A DNA stretch of 64,000 bases from Argyresthia goedartella (taxonomy: Eukaryota > Arthropoda > Insecta > Lepidoptera > Argyresthiidae), in assembly GCA_949825045.1 (NCBI GenBank), contig OX463815.1, positions 19,585,231 to 19,649,230 of the forward strand, in the 5' to 3' direction. A program made the position numbers and the translations under genes. This document shows positions 56,201-61,300 of the stretch, piece by piece; positions within the stretch are counted from its first letter, which is position 1, and each line of letters begins with the position of its first letter. Below the pieces are notes generated by a model, which worked only from the letters and a program-made list of their open reading frames with translations, ran no database searches and was not told the DNA's origin.

Positions 56201-56396
56201 CCAATCTCGCCGACATAAAATAGGTAATAAGGCGAGGTATTAACCGTGGTCCTACAGCTATTGACCCACAGTACTTACTTTCCCAGAAGAATAGACTCAT
56301 GGACCACAATATCGCGTTGACTGACCAGAACCATAGCAAGCATGTTCCCCAAACAACAAACGGGTGGTTAACTTGGTTGGTAGTGAACATGCTCAT
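33055..56396 (-). CDS. tetraspanin, RDS/peripherin-like, complete in six coding exons
   Basis: Exons 56279-56396, 47511-47637, 47088-47298, 36850-36968, 33858-34011 and 33055-33294 join in frame at GT..AG sites into 322 residues. I see four membrane segments: about residues 13-37, 52-67, 87-111 and 229-249. The large loop between the third and fourth has CCG (150-152), YQDWF, SCC (192-194), C199 and C217, plus C116 just after the third segment. HYRDMPAYRHFIDNLQ before CCG and the spacing resemble peripherin-2/ROM1 more than CD9-type tetraspanins. The C-terminal tail (about 75 residues) is hydrophilic, rich in Ser/Lys/Gly. Tetraspanins organise membrane microdomains; the vertebrate peripherins shape photoreceptor discs, but a visual role here is only a guess. 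Introns hold mariners, LINEs and a gypsy relic. A possible ATTAAA signal lies at 32910-32915. Confidence 0.88.
33535..33786. mobile_element. MITE family 1, copy 2 (252 bp)
   Basis: Same length and termini as 12547-12798, opposite orientation. The right end is slightly changed (GGGCGCC). It lies in tetraspanin intron 5, 71 bases from exon 5. Confidence 0.85.
33858..34011 (-). CDS. tetraspanin exon 5
   Basis: One base completes Ser192, then 51 codons ending in phase 0 at GTGACT. It holds SCCKSGSCISNYL, NTNGCYDIVQW and the start of the last membrane segment (AHLMFFGCIVVTE). The phase match with exons 4 and 6 confirms it. Confidence 0.87.
34012..34890. other. tetraspanin intron 4, no other feature seen
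   Basis: AT-rich. A short pair of related blocks at about 34085-34150 and 34195-34250 (AAATCCCGCGATTCCGG versus AAACCCTGCGATTACGG) suggests a small old duplication. Confidence 0.4.
34891..36275. repeat. foldback-like repeat family 3, copy split by an insertion
   Basis: The outer parts (about 35047-35150 and 35946-36275) match 52138-52745: ACCCTCTTTACTGCGTC, ACATTATGACTATAATGTAC, GAACGCCGACGCCCG and AATGCCGGTCAAACATGCGG. TATCTACACAC-type ends recur inverted. The middle is the GGGTTCCGTACC element at 35157-35945. Confidence 0.7.
35157..35945 (+). mobile_element. GGGTTCCGTACC-type repeat, full-looking copy (~790 bp)
   Basis: Begins TTTTTAGGGTTCCGTACC, followed by GGAACCCTTATAGGATCAC and a GTCTGTCTGTCTG run at 35215-35247. 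It ends AAGGAACCCTTGCGCGAG and GTCCGACTCGCACTTGACCG. It is the most complete of the copies here and interrupts repeat family 3. It is non-coding, a type I know as widespread in Lepidoptera. Confidence 0.75.
36481..36585. mobile_element. short hairpin MITE-like element
   Basis: Perfect 19-bp arms CACTAGCTATAAAGCGGAT at 36481-36499 and 36567-36585, with partial pairing continuing inward. Total 105 bp. Confidence 0.75.
36850..36968 (-). CDS. tetraspanin exon 4
   Basis: 39 codons plus two bases, acceptor TTTTAG before CTCAACTCG and donor GTGGGT. Encodes LNSYQDWFAHAWTDKIRDIE and DVVKSDSVPL; YQDWF directly follows the CCG of exon 3. A C homopolymer (about 36829-36842) lies just beyond the donor. 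Confidence 0.87.
37147..38354 (+). mobile_element. mariner transposon, degraded
   Basis: Flanked by TA (37145-37146, 38355-38356). Ends are imperfect inverted repeats (AGGGTCATGCCAGAATAAAT and, reversed, AAGGTCGTGCCAAAAGAAAT). The frame begins at ATG 37301 (MELSRRDFRVMIK) and breaks twice before the long segment. Motifs kept are LTGDETWLYNYDPKTK (first Asp) and WHHDNAAPHTS (second Asp); the third Asp region (normally YSPDLAP) is frame-shifted and lost. It is non-autonomous now and belongs to a different lineage from 44991-46281. Confidence 0.9.
37480..38166 (+). pseudogene. mariner transposase fragment
   Basis: 228 codons, starting after a stop in the helix-turn-helix/linker region. It contains CSRWVPHKLNDHQ, TGDETWLYNYDPKTKRQ and HHDNAAPHT, then shifts frame near SPAIFSWHPVIF so that the third catalytic Asp is missing. 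TC to TTC-rich decay and stops show it is inactive. Confidence 0.88.
38870..39198 (+). repeat. AACCGACTT-type lepidopteran repeat, copy 1
   Basis: Begins AACCGACTTAAAAAAGG and ends GAAGTCGGTTT. The interior has TTACGCGATTACTCCGTTAA and GGTCATACTTCAGAGGTGG. The same element in reverse is at 59683-60004. It is non-coding. Confidence 0.8.
39255..41700 (+). pseudogene. Ty3/gypsy LTR retrotransposon relic
   Basis: In order: a gag-like segment (SQLEGKAQLACCLKKKTSRD), a zinc-knuckle remnant (CSFCQQSGHSASDYF, last Cys lost), a protease-like CYLIDSSASISIV (DSG to DSS), then RT: QMQKMLNQNIIRPS, RAPVWAVPKKID, YFSSLDLASSFHQI (first Asp) and ARMPFGHRNAPSTFQRLMN. The YVDD box reads YVYYCIVYS, so the catalytic aspartates are gone. 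It has many stops. It is truncated at about 41700 and followed by a LINE; no LTRs seen. Confidence 0.85.
41763..43560 (+). pseudogene. Jockey/CR1-type LINE (family A relative), endonuclease plus RT
   Basis: A 299-codon frame holds the endonuclease end (IICGDFNVDLL, CIDNIFTNITPI, KLTSDHSGQIGIF) and linker (TTWQIINRETGKA). After a frameshift at about 42660 the RT follows: NFRPISILPTLSKIFEKLI, QFGFTKCRSTADAG, VFCDLSKAFDCVHHD and MGVPQGSILGPF, then TAG at 43336-43338 and LFADDTSLIFKVK in the same frame. It stops abruptly at about 43560 in the palm/thumb region, where RTE sequence begins. Confidence 0.88.
43561..43805 (+). pseudogene. RTE LINE C-terminal tail fused to the LINE above
   Basis: RLKWIFTGHLAKREDGRWTK, GRPPARWIDNIIKSPGSHW and AEAYAQQWVIDE are the classic RTE tail. 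It follows the Jockey/CR1-type RT without a spacer, in plus orientation. Confidence 0.82.
43905..44990 (-). pseudogene. LINE (family C), 3' piece, split by mariner
   Basis: Minus strand, with a GAATCAGAATCAGAATTAGA tail on the plus strand at 43907. Going upstream: LFKLKLKEYLAAEAYYSINE, LRYGIIFWGNGVNKDSAF, KCIRAIFSLKRTDSCKPLF, TKFLGLQIDNKLSW, then TVVYKQNIKYDNLTFE at the insertion point. It continues at 46284 beyond the mariner. Confidence 0.85.
44991..46281 (-). mobile_element. mariner transposon, apparently intact (1291 bp)
   Basis: TA on both sides (44989-44990, 46282-46283). 27-bp terminal inverted repeats share GGGCGCACTGTAAGTTTCC, with two mismatches near the tips. It encodes one uninterrupted transposase. 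It is inserted in a LINE within tetraspanin intron 3. Confidence 0.96.
45056..46108 (-). CDS. mariner transposase, full length (350 aa)
   Basis: Starts MDLTRENFRSII at 46108; the frame is open further upstream, but this Met matches the usual mariner start and length. Residues 1-110 hold the paired helix-turn-helix DNA-binding region (KTTVYSWFAEFKRGR near 40-54). WIPHNLT at 121-127 is the linker motif. Catalytic residues are D160 (TGDETW), D252 (HHDNASSHT) and D287 (YSPDLAPCDFF at 279-289), giving 34 residues between the last two: DD34D, as in mariners. It ends DYFEKQ. It catalyses cut-and-paste transposition at TA. No stop, frameshift or missing catalytic residue is visible, so it could be active. 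Plus-strand frames across it are shadows. Confidence 0.96.
   Translation of the reverse strand: MDLTRENFRSIIFYDFKCNLTAQQSIARLETAFGNEAPCKTTVYSWFAEFKRGRINLSDESRDGRPSTAVTNKNIDAVRRMIETDRHVTYHEICASLEIGMSQIQLILHKHLGVRKLCSRWIPHNLTEAQKTDRVTWCSAMLTRFNEGASNLVRDIVTGDETWIYCYDPKTKQQSSVWVFQDEPKPTKVARVKSASKRMIASFFNKTGHVATVALENRRTVNSDWYTTICLPEVIDELRKNNRKRRIILHHDNASSHTARQTNDFLKAKNVELMSHPAYSPDLAPCDFFLFPKIKNQLRGQRFSSPEEAVEEYEKHVSEVTTEEWHKSFQNWFHRMKKCIDAKGDYFEKQ
46284..46335 (-). pseudogene. LINE family C, piece on the far side of the mariner
   Basis: Minus strand reads MLFILFADDT up to the TA, giving the catalytic FADD box, then the frame is lost upstream, so the LINE is 5'-truncated here. 46336-47087 shows only AT-rich intron with no other gene. 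Confidence 0.75.
47088..47298 (-). CDS. tetraspanin exon 3
   Basis: One base completes Thr82, then 70 codons ending in CCG at donor GTGAGT. It holds the third membrane segment (VMCCPLWMCMLWIILINLAG) and HYRDMPAYRHFIDNLQWSLQ followed by CCG, the tetraspanin signature. Confidence 0.9.
47511..47637 (-). CDS. tetraspanin exon 2
   Basis: 127 bases, phase 1 in, phase 2 out (acceptor TTTTTCAG, donor GTGAGT). Encodes DVVNAVVLLAGLIMLPKN, the second membrane segment, ending IAKGKPIT. Confidence 0.82.
47735..47890 (+). pseudogene. RTE LINE C-terminal tail fragment
   Basis: Frames with GALWADEIKRLQT, then VIGGGLHTQRG/SLEEAFTRRGV-like sequence and an AAATTAAATTAAAATG end: a second RTE tail lineage, degraded. 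Confidence 0.6.
48357..49565 (+). mobile_element. LINE family A copy 3, well preserved RT half
   Basis: Continuous frame of about 276 codons: SDGSGVKIGVPQGSILGPFL, IVLFADDTSMVFKIERK, DAKFLGITIDSKLQWGPHID, YGILLWGKAADIQTIFILQK and NNHRLCAPRFRLAKVSNSFK, then a TAA at 49180 followed by IPLEILKLPFEQFKKHVKAT in the same frame. The 3' UTR has TTTGCTAAGTATATGTAAAT and a TTTGAC tail. It is 5'-truncated just before the GVPQG box. Best reference copy of the family here. Confidence 0.9.
49566..49740 (-). mobile_element. tRNA-derived SINE, tail-to-tail with LINE family A
   Basis: The minus strand begins ACCTCTGTGGCGTTGTGG (A-box-like) and has GATTCGGGTTCAAATCTCGG (B box). The A-rich segment follows and the body ends at the LINE's TTTGAC tail. 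Confidence 0.65.
49955..50095 (+). pseudogene. RTE reverse transcriptase fragment
   Basis: Reads WCKVVIVPLYKVKRSKNYRS, INVVGKLYAKK, then a jump to AGFKKGM; an internal deletion joins two RT blocks. The preceding AAGGAGGTCATATG has no bacterial meaning here. 50100-50850 beyond shows a TA-rich stretch (about 50290-50350) and nothing else. Confidence 0.65.
50857..52135 (+). pseudogene. Jockey/CR1-type LINE (family D), RT
   Basis: NELTPVLTYLANKSLEEGIF, KYRPITLVPILSKVFEKIF, EQNGFQKGKSTTLACF, then a frame break in the first catalytic region (YDKSI). GVPQGSILGPLLFLIVINDL and CTLFADDISILIQN follow, then a poly-A run at 51557, further breaks at about 51750, and VVWGNSVDIAKLFLIQKKCI in pieces. Several frameshifts lie at homopolymers. 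Confidence 0.85.
52138..52745. repeat. foldback-like repeat family 3, copy with internal duplication
   Basis: TATCTACACACATCATAA on the left pairs with TTATGATATGTGTGAAGATA near 52437-52458. A block coding ISNADARLRAAPSLSVKLVL occurs at about 52290-52365 and again at 52545-52620. The right end (CTCGAGAGTGGGCTTATGAA) is the reverse of 36190-36240. The short ORF segment has no family I recognise. Confidence 0.65.
53565..55315 (+). pseudogene. degraded Mutator-domain / YqaJ-nuclease gene (transposon-related)
   Basis: Pieces in different frames, in order: DSCWCKRSYKTNATLSGAAG, GRRFGQVL, ITAERFKRSVDMHGLIYGRY, IADGDSSTMQFFWTHGLYPS with ITVEKIGCRNHILRNFCNK, NVASQSRSLIENVDSNVVEK, RVNYALKRSYQARCAGAVVS, then CGLFIDETYPFLGATPDSIT and IAPFKIGIEAAIQEGKNAY. 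This order matches an insect gene family in which a Mutator-like transposase domain is followed by a YqaJ-type (lambda-exonuclease-like) domain. The GATPD motif is kept; the following E-x-K appears lost (LIKINC). At least six frame changes and stops. It lies in tetraspanin intron 1. Whether it was a mobile element or a host gene copy cannot be told here. Confidence 0.72.
55316..56278. other. tetraspanin intron 1, no further gene seen
   Basis: Includes a GC-rich patch at about 55615-55800 and a GAAGAAGAAG microsatellite at 55955-55982. Overlapping frames show no family motifs. Confidence 0.4.
56279..56396 (-). CDS. tetraspanin exon 1 (start codon exon)
   Basis: ATG (56394-56396) opens MSMFTTNQVNHP, then the first membrane segment FVVWGTCLLWFWSVNAILWS. 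Ends one base into a codon at donor GTAAGT (56273-56278), in phase with exon 2. It is the least certain exon: the membrane segment, phase and consensus donor support it, but there is no strong motif. Confidence 0.68.
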
Positions 56397-57310
56397 TGAA
56401 AGTATTAAAATGAATGCCTTTCTGCAGTATTGTAATAAAGTAAAAATAATAAATGTTTTTTTTTGTTTTGTTTACACAAACCAAAGATAATATAACACAA
56501 ACCTTGACTTGACCCCAATCAAAGAGAATCAAGTCAGTCGCCATGACAGACTGTAAGAAAGGGACACAGAGACAAAGACTAAGATAGCATGTGGACGCCA
56601 TTAAATCTGTGCTAAATAGGAACATTTTTTTTGTTTGTTCCTGGTTGCGTGAGACTGACCCCAATCTCTGAGCACGTCAAAGTGGAAAATGTCATAGATA
56701 AAGAAGAGAAGATGGAACTTCTTTGGTGTTCCATGCGCCATGATTTTATATAGGCATCGCTGCAGGAGTACATAAGGATCTCGCGGTTACGTTCAGCAAA
56801 ATGAACCGCATTACCTGACTCACATGAATTATAGAATCTGCGATGTAACTTATTTCCTACGAGCTTGTATATTATTTACAGTAGGTATATAGAGGGTTAT
56901 TTTTGGACCCCTAGCCAATATAAAATATGATTAAAGGAAAAAACAAACAAAACTGGTAATAAAGTAACAAATTTTCCTTTTTTAAATCCGAATTTTACGC
57001 CCTGCTTTGTAAATCCTAAAGAAGATGGCTTAACGACTGCCTCAACATGTAGAAACAAACTCACTAGATAATAGCATTTAAATATTAATTAATTAATTAC
57101 TGCGTCTCTTCATTAAAATAAAAAAATTGTAGAACTTATATGAAATAATTGAAAGTATTGATAGTTTGCTTTATTTTTCCCAGGACGTTTAGTAAACAAA
57201 AACTTCAGCATAACTTCAGTCAGACTCTGACATGCTTGGACGTTCAAAACATTACATAGAAACAACTGACATCCCTTTGTCTATATATGTGTATAGAGAT
57301 AGCAACCCGT

Positions 57311-57515
57311 CAATTGTTGATCAGGCGCGACTTCAGACGAGCACATTGTTAATCCGAAAACGTATGTTGATCCGACCACCCTTTGTTGATCCAATATACA
57401 CCTGTAGCAACAAATGCTGCTCCGATCAGATCAACATTTGGGTTCGCGTGATGTAGTTATACAGTTGTCAAATGTTGATCTGATATACAAATCCACTCCT
57501 GCACATGTTGATCCT
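57311..57515. promoter_or_regulatory. cluster of TGTTGATC motifs upstream of the tetraspanin
   Basis: TTGTTGATC at about 57314, TGTTGATCC at 57365 and 57383, an inverted GATCAACAT at 57429, TGTTGATCTG at 57473 and TGTTGATCC at 57506, with a TTGTTAATCC near-match at 57346. About 0.9-1.1 kb upstream of the ATG at 56396. Could be a binding-site cluster or a decayed tandem repeat. 56397-57310 shows no other feature. Confidence 0.4.
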
Positions 57516-57782
57516 ATTTAACCAATGGCAGCGCAGAAACCGAGACGTTGCCGCTCCGTGCGGTGTTCCTACAGATAGTAATAAGTCGATTTCTCAATAT
57601 TCTGGCTTGTCTATTTGGCTTAGCTATAATTTAACATAGATCATAATTTAAAAATGTGATACAACTTTCCTGCCTTTTATTATTCAAGGATTTCTGGCAC
57701 AAAATTGAATAAGAATGAAAAAAAATCTACACCTGATTTCTAAAAGATTTGAAGTTATGTTTTAAGGTATCTATCCTTAAAC

Positions 57783-57870
57783 GTATCATTGCCCACATAT
57801 GAGGTCATTTACCCCCACAAATGACCTCATATCCTATTGAACAAACGCGCGCGTACGGGTGGGCAATGAT
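57783..57870. repeat. nested palindrome
   Basis: ATATGAGGTCATTT and its complement (14-bp arms, loop ACCCCCAC) lie within an outer TATCATTGCCCAC / GTGGGCAATGATA pair (13-bp arms). Foldback-like, between genes. Confidence 0.75.
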
Positions 57871-58035
57871 ATCAAAAGTGACAGTACCTATCAATTACCA
57901 ATTCAAAGCTTCTATTCAAAGGGTACAAATTGTTACTTTGCAACGCTTATGTTATGTTTATGTCTAGGGGTCCAAAATTAACCCTGTCACGCCAATCAAT
58001 CAAATGACACTGCCAGTGAGAATAACAAGAATAAC

Positions 58036-58041
58036 TTTATT
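58036..58041 (-). terminator. AATAAA polyadenylation signal of SCOT
   Basis: AATAAA on the minus strand about 127 bases past the SCOT stop codon (58168-58170); position is appropriate for the 3' UTR. Confidence 0.6.
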
Positions 58042-58167
58042 TAATTATAAAAAATAAGTGTTAACCTTATAAAAAACAGTAGACTGTTTCCGTCATGATT
58101 ATCTATCTACATATATATCTGAATATGGCAGTTAGACCTTAGCTTAGCGGTAAAAATTACTGAGAAT

Positions 58168-58329
58168 TTATTCCTTAGAGGTGTCAGGATTGGTGACGTC
58201 ACCCATCGTCCTCAGATTGTCAGCCAGTCTGAACTCGCAGCCAGTGCTGGCGGTGACGTCATCGACTGTGACTCCGTCAGCCAGCTCTGTGAGGGTCAGG
58301 CCACTGGCACGGTCCACCTCGAACACACA
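58168..58329 (-). CDS. OXCT1: SCOT last exon
   Basis: 53 codons and TAA (58168-58170). Acceptor CAG precedes TGTGTGTTC. Encodes [20 protein letters not shown] and [12 protein letters not shown], ending DTSKE. Confidence 0.94.
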   Translation of the reverse strand, partial: CVFEVDRASGLTLTELADGVTVDDVTASTGCEFRLADNLRTMGDVTNPDTSKE

Positions 58330-61300
58330 CTGTGGAAGTGAGGGGGTGATGAGAACGATCCTACAGGCTTCGTACAAAGGAGGAAAACAGAAAAACTAAG
58401 ATCCCCATCATAAGAGACGGGAAGAAAACTTACTTCCTTTCTTCAAGGACAGGGATTTTCGGCGTGCCCGATACCTTAAGTGGACTGGCAATACTACTTC
58501 ACTGTCACTGGAACTCTATTCTTGACAATAATATGAATAGATTTCCAGTCTCAGTGACGGCATTTTGTAAAGAAGCTGGGAAAAGCTCCGTGGTACAGAT
58601 AGTTTCACGTATGGTTCAAATTACGGTGCTGACCTTGTACCACTGAGATCAGTAAATTATCTTAAGTACATTAAGCGGACGCTCCGCCATGGTGAAGAAA
58701 ATTTCATTAATCCATAGCTGCGGCGATGGGCTAGTCCCCTGTCACACAAAATGGATTATGGAACAACTCGCTAAAAGTGGGCACAATTGTGCCTCTTTTC
58801 GGAATATTCGTGACGCTGTTCTATGAGCTAGGATGGTTAACAGGAGACAAGTGAAGGTTTAGGGGCATGCGCTAATGGAATGGAATACGGTATTTGACAA
58901 GGAGTCCAATAAATCTAGAAACGCGTCTCAAGCTGAACCTATTTCAACAAAAAATTTTTACAATACCAGAATGGTTATATTTGCAGTAGTTGTACTTTAT
59001 ACACTCAATTTTGTTCTAAAAAGACAGCATTTGACTATGACATCACATGATAGTATTTCATAGAACTCGTGAACAAAATTACCGTTTTGACAGTTCCTAA
59101 AAAGTATCTATTTTGACTAGCAGTCAAATACCGTATTTGACTAGACTGCAATGATAAGGCTATTTCGTAGTCATACTTTCTCAGTGATGATCATATCAAC
59201 ACAGTTCTTCCCCGTCAGCGGGAGTGAGCAGGACGGCAGGATTTTGTGAGCTCCGCCCTTAGCCGTGTGCTCCATGGTCACGACTACCTTAGTGCGTGGA
59301 GCGGAGACCAGGTCCATGGCGCCGCCCATGCCTTTTACCATCTTACCCTGTAATAATGTGAGGAGACAGAATTGATTAAAGTATTCATGTTTTTAGGGTT
59401 TCGTGCCCAACGGGACCCTAATACTAAGCCGACGCTGCTCGTCCGTCCGCCATGAACCGAAATAGGTAGAGAGTTTAAATTTTCAGTGTATTTCTGTTGC
59501 GGTGTGGAGTGAATAGTTTGCATTTTACATGCAATATCCGGAAAATAACTTGCAGAGCGATGAGATGCGCAGAACTCTTGTATTGTAATGCCACGAACAA
59601 ACGTTATTTTACGTAGATAAGCCAGGAATATGGTTTACGACGTTTACTGCTATATTAATAATTCACCAAGTTAAAATCTTAAAAAACCGACTTCAATTTC
59701 AATCCCTATTTCTTCCTCCCCGGGCGGGGTGCGAATGAAGTATGCGCACATGAAAAGTCCTCGTCAAAACTTTTGCTGCACGGAACCACAAACCAAAACG
59801 TCGTCTGTGTATTTTTTTTTATTTGTTGATTTTTTCAAGCGCTACTTAAATTTTTTAAAACTTATTTGGCACCACCTCTGAAGTATGACCTACCGATCAA
59901 AATAATAATTATCAAAATCGGTTCATAATTGACGGGGTAATCGCGCAACAAACACACAAATAAAAAAGATGAATTGACAACCTCCTCCTTTTTTGAAGTC
60001 GGTTAAAAAGGAAGCCGATCAAGCCGAAACTGATACACAAATAAACAAATGTAGTATTTTCTAAATTAAGTTTAACTGACTGCGTTTTATTTATTTCACG
60101 AATTCCTCTAAACAGATCATTTTGAGGATTGATCTACTTTTTTCTACTCAGGCAAAACAAAAAAGTGATCAAACTATTTGTTAGGAATAATATTTAGTGA
60201 TAATTTTTATTAATTAATTAAGTAATTAGGGTATCGCAGTTTAGAAACAAATCTTAATTTAGGTTTTAGATAATATTGTACCCAAAAAAATATGAAATTT
60301 TAGTGGGACCATTTAATTTTGCACGTTTGCACTCTGGCCAAGTTATTTTCCGGCTACTGTAGGAAAATGTTGTTTACAAAGTTATTGGTCCACTTTCAAT
60401 CTCCATGTATGTAACCAGGTGCATTTAAAAGTTTTTATGTGGTTTGTAAATAAATCTTTATCTGTAGATAAACAAAAACCTTGGCGATTCCGGGTAGGTT
60501 TTCCTGTGATCTTTGGCTTAAGTTCTATATTCTGTATTTTTTCATAATTTTAGACGCTGTAGTTTCTAATATAAGGGGGGGGGGGGGGGAATTGTAATTT
60601 TTGCACTTTTTTGATCATAACTTCTGAAGTAATCAAAACTAAAATAAAAAAAAGTTTATAAAGAGCCCTTTTCAACGATACACTACATGACTCTTTACCA
60701 CAGAGGAAGAAAGGACCAGAGACAAAGGTTCATAAAACCACGCCGTCGTAGGTAACCTACTACAAGCATACTGCGCATATGTGAGTGAGCACTGGCCGCT
60801 GTGTCACGTAGCGTACGCGCCGCCGCCACTGGATAAAACCGGTTTACGCTCGTTCGGCCAGTGCCCAAACAGAGGGCCTGCACAAACCACGTCTTATTTG
60901 TTGTCACCTACCTTATCAATTGTTTGATGTAGAATAAACTGTAAATAGTTATTAAAGTGTTTAAGTGTACGTTTTGGACTTTCAAAATTGTGTACTGTAC
61001 TGTTTGTATGAATAATAATAGAAATAGAAAAGACATTTCATATTTTAACTATCCCAAGGAGTCTACTAGGTAAGTAAACGAATACCAGACATGGTATACC
61101 TATTTAAAATGTTAAAATAGGTAGCACAAACCGTGTTATTTAGTGAGGTAATTATTATTAGTATTATTACCCTACAAATATTTATGTTCCTTAATGAGTA
61201 GTTGAGTTTATAAGTGGGTGAACAGTTATATTTTTCTCTTTTGCCAACCCTACTAATATAGGTATGAACTTTGCAGGCTCCTTAGAACCTTTCTCTCTGT

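Noticed and set aside
55821..56396. 191-codon minus-strand frame as one long exon
   Set aside because: Only its first 39 codons (to the GTAAGT at 56278) fit the tetraspanin; the rest runs through low-complexity intron DNA without motifs.
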